From the NCBI GenBank assembly GCA_014773175.1, contig VXCM01001435.1, forward strand, positions 1 to 64,000: DNA of 64,000 bases, in the 5' to 3' direction. Shown one piece after another: positions 37,801-48,821 of this stretch. The first letter of the stretch is position 1; every line of letters begins with the position of its first letter. This DNA comes from Lucifuga dentata. Its lineage: Eukaryota; Chordata; Actinopteri; Ophidiiformes; Bythitidae. A program made the translations under genes and the position numbers. A model generated the notes under the pieces. It was not told the origin of the DNA, searched no databases, and saw only the letters and a list, made by a program, of their open reading frames with translations.

Positions 37801-37910
37801 TTTTCNTTTTTTTTTTTTTTTTACCAGAATGTGGTTATTCAGATCTGCTGATGTACTTGTTTGTGTGTTACTTTTCACAGAAGAAGAAATCTAAAAACCC
37901 AGGTTCATGA
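31831..37910 (+). CDS. tcof1: Treacle (TCOF1 orthologue)
   Basis: Nucleolar scaffold for RNA polymerase I transcription and rRNA processing. Exons: 31831-31938, 32785-32837, 32934-33037, 33284-33372, 33488-33637, 34625-34996, 35112-35199, 35477-35535, 35645-35837, 36365-37540, 37639-37746, last near 37827/37881-37910. Exon 1 encodes a LisH-type start (ELVRLIYRHLKENGF) and exon 2 ends SLLDIYNSWLK, matching the human LisH region. The rest is low-complexity: Ser/Thr/Pro-Lys segments, acidic serine clusters (GDDSDSDSSLDIEKWKKRAL) and a large Lys/Glu exon with a 22-residue repeat. Total is about 840 residues against about 1490 in human; the mammalian repeat array is much shorter here. The last joint is ambiguous: acceptor at 37881 gives KEEI-stop, acceptor at 37827 reads to KKKSKNPGS-stop. 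An upstream in-frame ATG at 31798 exists; the chosen start aligns better. Neighbour arsi supports orthology. Confidence 0.88.
35189..35313. repeat. Assembly-join duplication at the exon 7 donor of tcof1
   Basis: A 62-base segment starting ACCCCCTGTTGGTATGTCTG occurs immediately before and after the N at 35251. It includes the last ten bases of treacle exon 7 and its donor, so the second copy is a false exon end. Confidence 0.85.
37020..37190 (+). repeat. 66-base coding tandem repeat in treacle
   Basis: The unit encodes EKKAKKKKEKSSNEDILEQV and two more residues; the second copy differs by a few substitutions and a third is partial. It is an in-frame minisatellite, 22 residues per unit, alternating basic and acidic patches. 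Confidence 0.8.
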
Positions 37911-38640
37911 AGATGCTGGATTTATTTCTTCATTGCTACAGAAACAGAGAATCAGAGTAACGCCACCCCCTTCAGACTGTATTTTTAATGGTTGGAATAA
38001 TCAATTGAATAATGTAAAGAAAAATGAAAAAAAAAAAATCTATTTTGGTAGTTTTTTTAACCTTTTATATATTTTCATTTGTTTTATTATCATTTTTATG
38101 TACAATATTATGTTTTGTATAGCATTTGGCATTTTAATTAAATGAATTTGTGTGAGTGACTACAGCTGATTGTTGGCATTATATTTTCTTTTCAAAGTGA
38201 AACTTTGAAACTCATCAAAAGGAGAAAAGTCTTAAAGTTCATTTTAAAGTACACTTACCAACCATTTTGTTCTGGAAGGTGGGGACTGTCGGTGGCATAA
38301 AATTTTCTTGTATTAAAAAAAACTTTACACTTTCATATTTATTTTTACAATATATTGCATTTACTTGTCATTGTCTATTTTGCTATTGGTAGAACTGTCC
38401 TATGTTTGCAACAAAGTTTTGAATGTTTAATACGACTTTCTTTTCTGCATTGTACATTAAGCTTTAACTGGAAATTAAACCGTAGTTTTTTTTTAAAACG
38501 TCTGCTCTGTAGAGTTGATGTATGTTTGTGTGGACAGAGAGACAGACTTGTAGCTGTTACATTAATATGTTGTATTATTTTACTGTCATATACTGAAGGG
38601 TTTGCTGCAGCATAACAGATTCAGAAACTTGTGCTTACAT
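37911..38640. other. tcof1 3' untranslated and downstream sequence
   Basis: AT-rich sequence follows the treacle stop; no further coding exon is recognised before the Tc1 relic. Confidence 0.5.
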
Positions 38641-39548
38641 CACTAGGAAGGAGTACCATCACTGGGTCAAGAGCGTAAGTGCATGAGAGCCTGTAGATTG
38701 AGAAACAGATGCCTTATACGTCTTCAGTTGGCTGCTTCCTTAAGTAGTGCATGACAGTATCATCTGCAGTAGTGAAAAGACAACTCCGGGATGCTGGCAT
38801 TAAAGGCACAGTTTCAAAGAGAAAGCTGTGAATCTGGCAAATAAAAAGAGGTTAGAATGGGCCAAATAAAGCAGACTGGATGGTGGATGACTGGAAAAGA
38901 ATATTATGGATGGAAGATTGAGGTGTTTAGATCAAGGGGAGGACGTGAGATGTAGAGCAAATGGTAGGATACTGAAGGAGTGTTTGATGTCAAGCATGGT
39001 TGAAGAGATGTAATGTTTTGGTGCTTGGCAAGGTGGGAGCTTTAGAGGAATAATGAAGCAGAAAGGTTATCCCTATTTTACAACATCATGCTGTCCTATG
39101 TAGTCTGCACTTGATTCTTGCAACAGGACAATCCAGTATACTTCACAGCTATGCAAAGCCTATTTAGTGGTGCAGAAATAGGAAGATGAAGTACTGTCTT
39201 GGATGGATTGCCCTGCACAATCAGCAGATCAGAAAACTGCCCTACAAGCCAGTCACACCTCTTAGTGGAGCTACAAAAAGTGTAGATTGAAATTTATTGT
39301 AAATACCTTCAAAAACTGACAGATACAATGTTAAAGGTCTGCAAAGGTGTAATTGCTGCAAATGGAGGATTCTTTCATCAATGTAAAGTTTGATGAATAG
39401 AAAAATTAGATCAATAAAAAGAATGTTCTGAGGTTGTCAATGTATTGACTATAATATCTGATCAATTTAATGCTACCTTGGTGAATAAAAGTATACATTT
39501 CTATTAAATACATTAAAATTTTTGGGTGATTCCAAACTTTTGAAGTGT
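38640..39548 (+). pseudogene. Dead Tc1/mariner-type transposase
   Basis: Frame-shifted remnants keep Tc1-like order: DDWKRILW followed by EVFRSRGGRE (start of the catalytic region), a DVMFWCLARWEL segment, and SYVVCT-stop-FLQQDNPVYFTAMQ, corresponding to the second catalytic Asp of the family (LQQDN-P). The right end has GGTGAATAAAAGTATACATT and GGGTGATTCCAAACTTTTGA, shared with the other copies in this window. Multiple stops make it inactive. Confidence 0.7.
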
Positions 39549-40360
39549 AGTAGCAGCAGCAGTTGTAGCAGTAGTAACAGTAAATTAGCTTCTAGGACAG
39601 TAGGTGGCAGTAATGATGAAGAAACCGAAGCTTTGTGAAGCACTGAAAAACACTTTGATGGATCATTGCTTCGAAGCGTTTGACACAATCAAAGAGCGAC
39701 ACCTGGTGGCCATGAATTGCATTGCTATGTATTGTGTTTGATGGAAGAATTGAAGCCGAGACTTCATGACATAGTGACACAAAATACAACAGGACACACC
39801 GTTGTCATCTTTGATCTAGTGTTCAGTAAAGGTTATGTTGTAGACCTGTGTCAATGTGTATATGTGCCAAAAGATATATTAGCAACTTTAGATAACTATT
39901 AAATCTAACTGTAGGTTTTTCATTGTGTGACAGTAAGTACAAAGTGTTGTAGTGTTGGAAATAATATAGTGATGAGTTCACAACTAGCAACATGAAATTT
40001 AAATACAAATGTCAGCATTTGTATTTGTATTTTTTCAATGAAGTACAGAATGCTACAAAAATACATCGTTATTCTGTTTTATCGTTTATCAAAAGAAAAA
40101 CTGTGCAGGTGGAGATGTTGGAGGAACATGGTGCACCTGGGATAGTAATTGTCTTACAATAGTTACAACAGTGTCTTTATTCGGTTGTTCTGCAACTCAA
40201 ACTTGCCCTGCCCCTATTCAAACTCCACCTCAAAGGTCTCTGACACGTGTTTGACGTAACGAAGCTTCGGTTGTAGTAGTCACGTGATTTTTGGCATCCA
40301 AACAAATCTCCGTGATACTTCCGCTTCAAAAGCTCGATGCTGTGTCGAGCATCTGGCTCT
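39549..40360. mobile_element. Unclassified repeat-rich interval upstream of tmco6
   Basis: AGGTGGCAGTAATG occurs at 39603 and 40361, and AAGCTTTG/AAGCTTCGG motifs occur in opposite orientation at 39630 and 40261. GCGACACCTGGTGGCCATGA is a phrase common in fish repeats. This suggests an element of about 770 bases, but its class is unknown to me. Confidence 0.35.
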
Positions 40361-40420
40361 AGGTGGCAGTAATGCGCCTTGACGTCGGTTGCCACTCGCC
40401 ATAAAAATCAAAAGAAGAAT
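40361..40420 (+). promoter_or_regulatory. Probable tmco6 core promoter region, repeat-like motif
   Basis: GGTGGCAGTAATGCGCCTTG and CGGTTGCCACTCGCCATAAA lie 120-175 bases before the tmco6 start. I recall near-identical phrases ahead of the first exon of many fish genes. No TATA box is seen. Assignment is inference from position. Confidence 0.4.
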
Positions 40421-40535
40421 TTAGACGGCTGGTGCTTGGTACTACAGCTGCAGTAATCTACATTGTTTTTATATCACAAGATTGAATAAATCGCCGTTAG
40501 TTAAAATTGTGTTTTATCGCTGTTAGAAGAAGCAG

Positions 40536-43500
40536 ATGTGGAGGTTAAATTCAGTCCATCACAAAGCGGCAAGGTCAGCCTGCAGCCTGGAGGAGCTCAG
40601 GATAAAGAGGAGGGAGCAGGAGAAAGGTTGGTCGGTGCTTTACACACTCCACGTTACTCGTGTTTTCATTTTAAACATTTCACAGTTTTGTTCTTCAAGC
40701 AGGAATTATGCGGGATCCTCCGATTAGCAGGCTTGGGTTGGGTAGCGTTAGAGCAACATCAGCAGTATTGAATTATCGATAAAGAAAATGTAGTTAATCA
40801 GAAGTATATGTGAAAAAAAAGTTAGAACAAGGTCATCGGTATCATTTCATTTTGAGACTTTATTGACTCTATGAAAGCTATTGAGAAAAACAATGACGAA
40901 TAGCTTGCAAAATTTTTTCTAACACCGATATTTCAAAAGTAAAATCGCATAAAATGTGGATCTGCTTGAACTGCTTATCTAGTGAAAAATAGTTTTATTT
41001 TCCTTATGAGCTAATAAAACAATGGTTTATTTATCATATTAAAAAAGAAAGCCAGACCGCATACCTCCACCCATTCCTAAAGTTTTAAGGGATAAAGCTG
41101 TGATACCAGATGGTGAAGCAACATAAATAAATAATTAAATAAATAACATCCGTGCAACATTAGACAGGACAAAGCTGCTAAGAATTTGTGATAAGCAATC
41201 CAAAAAGTTCTTGTGGAAAACCCCAGTTAGAGATGAACATTACAGAAAATCAGATACCTGTTAAGTTTTGATGTTGACATAATACAACTTTGGGTATGAC
41301 TATTTAACATTAATTTCATGCAGTATCAACAATAAAAGATGATGTTGCCTCAGAGAAATAAAAATATGGATCTGATTGCCAGATGGGTATAAGTTCACTA
41401 TAATGTCGTCTTCAAGGTGGGGAGAAGATAACATTCAAGCTATTGCAATATTATGATGGCAGAAATATTGGTTGATATCCAGTTATCATGATATTAATAT
41501 TGTAATAATATATTTTCTAGCTCCACTCAGAAGTCCATAAAAAGTAGCAATCTAATTCATCATCCTCAGAGCTTTATCTCTGAATTTCACATATCATTGG
41601 CTTGTACCTTGATCTTTATACTCCCCAGATACGTATGATGAGCTCTAGTGTGTGATGTTCTGCTGTAGCTTTTAGGCAGGCCCGCAGAGCCCGACAGCTG
41701 GTGAGCAAGCGACTCCTACTGAGTGAAGATGAGGAGCAGCAGACTGAGACAACCATGGATACTGACTTAGGAGAACAGGTGGGTGGAAATCTGTTGTAAT
41801 AAAAAGTACCACAAATGAAGGATCTTTCTCTCTAAGTCTGTTTCTGATTTTTGTAGGAAGTGGTGGGTTTGTTCCAGAACCTTCAGTGCAGTGGGCAGGA
41901 GAAAGAGTCCCTGCTGAAATCTTTGAGTAAAGCTCTCCGCAACCCATCAACGCAGCTCACTTTCATCAAGTAAGAGCAATATGCAGTATCATTTCTCACC
42001 AAATCAACCATATTTTCCTGCATATTTTATGCATCTGTCTTTCATGTGTCATGTCTGTGTGTGACTCTGTCTTACAAATAGGCAGGAGAACAGTATGCAT
42101 CTCCTGGTTGGTGTCCTCACCGGCTCTAATGCTCAGTGTCGTATGCAGGCCGTCCGGTGTCTTCATGAGCTGTCTCACTCTCAAAACCCCACTGTGGTCC
42201 TGGCCTGTCTGCCTGCAACCCCATACCTGCTCACCTACATGTCTGGTCAGAGCACCAAGTTCACCGTAGGTACCCATACACACACCAGGCACTTATAATA
42301 ATTAAGATAAGGAATTATACAGGATGTTTTTGACTGTGTCTATGTTTGACTGTGTACACAGGAGCTGTGTCTCTATACACTGGGTAATTTATGCCCAGAC
42401 AGTGATGTTATAAGAGACAGACTCCTGGCTCAGGGAATTATACCAGCTCTGACCAACTGTATGGAGGTAAACTAACTGGATTCATTGGTGTCTGCAAGGA
42501 CCACAGCCTTTACTCCAGTATCTTTCCTGTGATTCTACCTTAAAGATTGTTAAACATACACTACCATTCAAAAGTTTGAAATGTTCATGCACTAGAAAGA
42601 ATAGAAATGTATACTTTTATTCACCAAGGTAGCATTAAATTTATTTAAATATATAACCAAGTTGTTATTAATGTTGCAAATGGCTATTACTGCTAGATAT
42701 GATGCCTTACAGGTCCCTAGTTGAATGCTTCCTTAAATAGTACTCTTCAAACATCATCTGCAACATCAACAGTGTCATCCGCAATAGTGAAAAGATGACT
42801 CCAGGTTGCAGAGTTTCAAAGAAAAAACATATATAAAACTGTCAAATGAAAAGAAAAGGTTAAAATGGCATAGACAGTGGATGGTGGATGACTGGAAAAG
42901 AGTATTATGGACAGATTTGTCCATCCATCCATAATACTCTTTTCCAAACCAGTATTTGGTGTGTACTATTAAAGGAAGCTGATGTACTTATCCTCTTGAG
43001 CAGTATCAAAATGTCTGTTTTGATGTGTATGTCTGTCCAGAACCAGAGACATAACCTGGCAGTGGTGGAGGCTGTGGGATTCACGCTCTCACAGCTTCTC
43101 CAGGCCAAGGATGCAGCACAGAAAATAATCCCGTAAGCAGTAACACGGCTTGCTGACGCCAACAACATCTTCAGAAAATGTTAAATCATTACGCTTGTGA
43201 GATGTTATGGTAAACACTGATGCCAGTCGTGTGATGATTTGTCTGTAGGATGGTCCTGGCTTCTGGTTTACCATCACTCTTGTTATCAGCCCTGACTTCT
43301 GACCCTCAGTTTGGTCTGGCTCCCGCCATTGAATGTGCCTGGTGTCTGCACTACCTCACATGCAAGTGAGAGCATTGGATCTTCTCAGCAATATATATTA
43401 TTCAAAAATAATTAATTGTAATTAGTTTTGACATAATACAGTGTTGGAATGTGTTTTGCACCAAAGGAACGTGGATAACAGATCGCTGTTGACTGATGGT

Positions 43501-45838
43501 GCTCTGACACTGTGCAGTTCCCTGTTGGTGTCAATAGGTGGTGCTGTTGCTGAAGGAAAGAAAGAGGAAGGAATGGAGCTGGTAAGGCAATTGTTAGATA
43601 AAATCAACAAATTTGTGTAATTGTTTGCTTTATATAAGACAATTACCCAATTTTTCTTACATTACAACAAATTTTGTCACCATTGCTGACAACTTTCCAA
43701 AGTGTACCTTAGGTTTTTAATTGATCTTGTAGCCATTTGTTTCAGTTCATGTTCATATGACATGAAACTCAATTTGCAGAGACTTGAAAGTGCACAATTT
43801 GGAACTTTTATTTATTTTTGTGTGTATGTCATGCTATTATTGGTNAGAGACTTGAAAGTGCACAATTTGGAACTTTTATTTATTTTTGTGTGTATGTCAT
43901 GCTATTATTGGTATTCTTTGTTGCCATTTTCAAGGAAGCTTTGACATCTGAGATTGGAGAGATGGCAGCAAAAAAAATCCAATTTACTACGTTACCAGAA
44001 AATCTCACCTGGATGACAAACAGTGACATGACATGAGATGGATCATGTGAATTAGATTATTTTTTCTTCTTAAACTAAAAACTTATGTATGGTTTGGAAA
44101 GTGGTCAGCAGTAACATAAGTCAATGCAATTTGTAGTTATGAGGCTAAAATATGCTAAATCACGGTTTTAGTCCTTTATTTAACATGCTCAAAGCCTACC
44201 ACATTGAACATGGAACTTTTTTTTTGATGTGTCATCCCTCTCCAGGTCATTTGGCCCCTACTGCGGTGTGTTGGAAACCTCCTGTGCTCGTGCCTCGTGG
44301 AAGAATTGAACTCTCAAGTTGGTGACATTTACCTCTTGAATGCTTTGTGTGCATTTATTCAAGCTTACCTGCCGACCCAGCCAGCCCTGGCCAGAGAGAG
44401 CATCTGGGTCCTCAATAACCTCACAGGTTAGACTCTGCACTCACTTTGGACTCTGAATTGAGTAACTCAACAGTGGAATTTCTGTATTATCTACTCAGTG
44501 AGGGACTTGTGAGTAAACTTTAAAGTCAGAGACAGTGATTAAGACAGTACAGATATGACTGAAGAACCATAAAGGTGATTTTGTATGTTTGAGCCCAATA
44601 AATATTATTGATTTTTAGTAGCATTCTGGAATGAGCTGAAAACAATAGAAGTCTGGAAGGTAGGGAAAAACAGTTCTTATATATACCGCACCAGTAATAT
44701 GTTTTGGAAACTGGTTGGCAGTAATGTAACGTGTATGCAGGTTTTATTGGGTTGAAACATGCAAAATCACCAGTATGATCCTTTAAGAATCACATAAAGT
44801 TATTCTATAGACTGACAGTTATCATTGTTGAGTTGCCACCCAAACAGATTTGGAGTTAAGTTCGGATCCTGTTTTTAACTGTGTGTGTGTTGACTTTTAA
44901 ATGGATGAAGATCAAGTTGATTTGCCATAACTGTTTTGGAACAAAAATCTTGTTCTTCTTATCTTTTTTAGACCTGGGACTATATTTCTGTTAATTTCAC
45001 TGCATATTAAAAAAAAAAAAAAAAAACTTTGTGTCTTGCCAGTTTTTCCATTTGTTCATATCTCCTTCCTCCAGCTGACTCCAGAGCTTTCTGCTCAGCT
45101 CTGTTGACACTCAACCTTGTTCCCAGGCTGATCCAGCTTCTCTCTTTCTCCCAAGGCATCAATACAATGGTCAGTGCATTGTTTCTTTTTTTCCTATAAT
45201 ATTATTATAGGACATAATGGTGGACATTGTGTTTATTCTGCTATTCTTAATTTTGCATTAATATTTGGGAAATTTTGTTTGAGTGCTCCTTTTCACAACC
45301 CCCACATGATGCTTCTCTCCCATCTCACTGGTCTCTTCTGTGCTCAGATCCTGAGGGTTCTAGGAAATGTTGCTCATAAGGAAAAGGAATTCTGTGTTCA
45401 GCTGGTCCAGTTTGGATTGCTTCCTGCACTCTGTGCTACACTTAAAATGGCTGACCAGGAAATAGTGATCCTGAGTCTGGAAGTTTTGTTCATGCTGGTA
45501 GTTGGCAGTCCACAGGTAAGCATGGCTACATAAATCAGGAGTTATCTCTGTATTTGGTTTGGCTGATATTCCTGTTGAGTTACCCCTTTCCCTTTAACTC
45601 AGGTGGCAGAGGAGTTTGTGAAGCAGAATGGAATTCCAGTTTTAGAAGCAATTCAGTTCAACAGTGAAGGAGAGATGAGGAGAAGAGCTGCATTTCTGCT
45701 GGAGCATCACCTTCTCTCTCACCACGTGGTACAGACATGCATGTCCTGTTTTATGGATTTTTACACACTCAGAATTCAGAAATGGCTGATGTCATTTCTT
45801 GTCTTGTCTGACAGGTGGACAACATCTCGTGTCGCTGA
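40536..45838 (+). CDS. tmco6: Transmembrane and coiled-coil domain protein 6 (armadillo-type)
   Basis: Thirteen coding exons: 40536-40626, 41669-41778, 41857-41969, 42082-42265, 42362-42466, 43041-43132, 43249-43365, 43467-43581, 44246-44426, 45075-45169, 45348-45515, 45603-45728, 45815-45838. All junctions use GT/AG with consistent phase; total 506 residues, near the human length of about 493. Diagnostic matches to TMCO6 are RQARRARQLVSKRLL at the N-terminus, RCLHELSHSQNPTVVLACLP, SQLLQAKDAAQKIIP, WVLNNLT and the armadillo-like repeats built around NLCPDSDVI and RVLGNVAHKEKEF. The N-terminus is basic and coiled-coil-like; hydrophobic helices are those of the ARM fold. Its function is poorly known. 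The last exon adds only VDNISCR; the exon 12 donor could lie one codon earlier. Confidence 0.9.
42557..42945. mobile_element. Tc1-like relic in tmco6 intron 5
   Basis: CACTACCATTCAAAAGTTTG, TACTTTTATTCACCAAGGTA and AGTGGATGGTGGATGACTGG match the 38.6 kb transposase relic. The right side is replaced by a local inverted repeat, GACAGATTTGTCCATCCATC with AATACTCTTTTCC. Confidence 0.6.
43660..44182. mobile_element. TTAA-type MITE, family A, in tmco6 intron 8, degenerate
   Basis: Eroded matches to both arms (TGCTGACAACTTTCCAAA; GAGGCTAAAATATGCTAAAT..TTAGTCCTTTA). A 67-base piece beginning AGAGACTTGAAAGTGCACAA is doubled around the N at 43845, an assembly join. Confidence 0.45.
44560..44786. mobile_element. 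TTAA-type MITE, family A, short palindromic form
   Basis: Almost only the two arms remain: GTTTGAGCCCAATAAATATT on the left and AGCAGTAATGTAACGTGTAT-like then TATTGGGTTGAAACATGCAA..GATCCTTTAA on the right. It sits in tmco6 intron 9 and looks like a minimal, nearly palindromic derivative. Confidence 0.6.
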
Positions 45839-45899
45839 ATCAACAGGAAGACATTAGACTTCAACCTTGCCTGCCTGTAAAAACAGCTCCGCATACAGA

Positions 45900-46620
45900 A
45901 CTATGTTTTTACATTTTGACTTATCAGATCTGTATAATGGACAAACACTATTTTATAAACTGGAATATGATCTAAATTATTATATGCTGAAATTCTTCTG
46001 TGTTATTACTTCATCTTTTTTAAATATCTCTGAGGATTAAATGTTTTTATTATTTTTTATATCTGAGACAGCAATTGTTCTCATGCACATAACAAACCTG
46101 AGTATGAAATTAGATTTTCAACATTTATATCTTTAAAATATGATTGACTTTTGTATAATGTCCCTACATCATTCATCAGACTGTAAACTAGATTAGACAA
46201 GAATGTTTATTCAGACTGTCCTTCATGTGTCTTCTAACTAGAGATATACAATATTGTATCTTTTGTGAAATGGAGGATACTAGAAGTATAATGAATTTTA
46301 CAGCACCACTGTTGGCTGTACTATTATATTTATGTATTTTTGTGTCAAATGTCAAATGAATTGTAAATCAGTAAATATCAGCTTCACTTCAGACTATTTT
46401 GAAAAAGTGACATTTGAATAACCATATTTAATTTTTGTTAGTGTTATTCTTTTTGAGGTACAGGAGATCATTCAATTATGTTACACTGAAATGTTTCCTG
46501 ATTCATTTGTTTGCATCAGGTCTAGTTTATACTGAAGGTTTAGTTGTAATTAAATTATTATAATTTCTGCCCAAAGTGAGAATAACCAGGACACTTTTTT
46601 GGAAAAAGAGTTGGTTTTTT
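45900..46620. other. tmco6 3' flank
   Basis: AT-rich sequence after the tmco6 stop; no coding feature seen. Confidence 0.5.
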
Positions 46621-46626
46621 TCCAAA

Positions 46627-47545
46627 TGTACACTGGTGTTTAAAAGTTTCCAGTCACCCAGAAATGTTCATGTTTTTGATAGAAATCAATACCTTTATTC
46701 ACCAAGATGATATTAAATTGATATGAATATATAGCAAAGATATTAATAATGTTGAATAGCTATTACTGCTGGAAATATGTGATTTCTAATTAATTGTTCA
46801 ATTATAACAGGAAGGCCCCATTACTAGCGGCCACTACTCGACTGCCCTAATAATAAACTCTTATCTCATCCTTAACTAATCATGTTAAAAATGTTAATTA
46901 GAGACACCTTTGTAATTGTGTTAGCACATTATTGTGCTCAAATAAGCAGGTAAATTGTCTTTTGCAAGGTTACTAAATTTGAATGCTGGGTTCAAAAATG
47001 GCCAAAACTAAACAGCTTTCTCAAGAAACATGTCAGTCTGTTCTTGTTTTGTGAAGTGAAGGTTATTCCATGTGTCAGATTGCCAAGAAATCAAAGATTT
47101 CATACAAAGTGTCCACCACTGTCTTGAGAGAAAAGGGCAAACTGGATCTAATCAGGACAGGATAAGAAGTAGAAGGCCCAGATGTACCAGGATAAGTATC
47201 AGGATAGTTTGAGAAACATGCTTTACATGTCCAATTGGCTGCTTCCCTAAAGAGTATGCACCAAATACCAGTGTCATCTGCAACAGTGAAAAGACAACTC
47301 TCAGATTAACTAATTATAAATCAGTCATTCTTTATTTTCCTTTTTCTTTCTTTATTAGGATCCCCATTAGCACCAGCAAACGCATTGGCTATTGCTGGGG
47401 TCCAGCAGTAATAGACATTTATAACATTATCAATGTCTTGGCTATTTATTTACATCAATTTGATGCCACCTTGTGAATAAAATAATCAGTTTTTGTCTAA
47501 AACATGAAAATTTCTGGGTGATTCCAAACTTTTGAATGCTAGTGC
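46627..47545. mobile_element. Tc1-like non-autonomous element or relic
   Basis: Terminal inverted repeats of roughly 100-150 bases: left CACTGGTGTTTAAAAGTTTC..TTTATTCACCAAGATG, right CACCTTGTGAATAAAATAAT..GGTGATTCCAAACTTTTGAA. The interior keeps a transposase N-terminal trace around CAAGAAATCAAAGATTTCAT and GGGCAAACTGGATCTAATCA. A second repeat (TTAGGATCCCCATTAGCACC) lies inside near 47357. Confidence 0.65.
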
Positions 47546-48780
47546 AATTTTTGATATTTCAGCCACCACAGATTCCTTTTACCTCAATTATATTGGAGTG
47601 GTAGCAGAAGTCTCAGAATCTCAGACAAAGGATTATATATAAAACCTGGGTAAAGAAAACAATCTGTCTGCATAGCAATAGGAATGAAGGATACAGCCTT
47701 TAATCCAAAGTATTTTGTCATTTTTCTTATTTACAGATTTCCTTGGAAATGTGTAATCTTAACCAAAGCATAATTTATTGAAGCTATTGCTCAGCTCAAA
47801 TGATATTGTTACTGTTGTTTTTACAGTGTATATGTAAAGGAATATTTGACAATCTGCAGATTTTATTTATAATTTTTCAAACCACTGAATTTCAAACTTT
47901 TTATTATCCATAGTTATGTTGGAGATCCTCTGTGTCGATAGACAAGTCTTTTGTCTATCTTTTAGTTGGGTAGTTGTGTTTGCAGCCTGTAAGACAACCA
48001 GATCAGAAAACATGATGTGTCTTTAGTGTTTTATTGTATCTGTGCTGTGCCTAATTTCTTCAGCATTATGTTTTCTCGATCTCTGCCCTCTGTGGATTGT
48101 TTTCTGAACTAAGCTAACTTTGGTACAAAACATCAAATGGCAACATTGTACATGTTCCCAATAAATAAACAGCCAAAAATGAGTATAAAAAACTAAATGA
48201 TGATGAGAAACAGTCCTCCTGTGTGTATTTCCACACTGATGTCAGTGGGAAAGAGGTACTTTCATAAACTTAATCATCACTAAGCCTGCTAATGTTGCTC
48301 AATGGAAAAAAAAAAAAAAAAAANAAAAAAAAAAAAAAAAAAAGGAAAACATACTTTATTTAATGTAACTTAAATATGACATTATGTAAGAAAAGCAAAA
48401 TGGATAAGCATTACATGGAGGAATAGTCTTGATCATGCACATAAATGTACTTTGCCCCTCCCTTTAGGGAAGAAAAAAAAAAAAAAANAAAAAAAAAAAA
48501 AAGAATCTCAAATTTCCCAACTTCCTTTTCCCACCCACCAAACATTCATACCACTTTTGCTTACAGTCCTTTTCTCCGCATGGAAAACTAAAGCAAGGTG
48601 GGTCACTCTATGTTTTTGTTTATATCACTGCATATATCACTGCATGATTTCAGAATGCATTAACAATTTTGCATCCTGTAATTCTCTCACTGTTCAACTG
48701 ATTATGATTCAGTCTTATTTTTGTCTCTTCCAAGCTGCGAAGTCGGAGTCTTAGAACACAGTATATACATCTGTTTTGAT
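47546..48780. other. Non-coding interval with two A-run gaps
   Basis: Poly-A runs containing N at 48324 and 48488 break the assembly. No gene is recognised. Untranslated exons of the MS4A-like gene may begin here. Confidence 0.4.
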
Positions 48781-48821
48781 CAATCCTCCTCCCACAACCA
48801 AACCCAGTGCGTTTCTTGACA

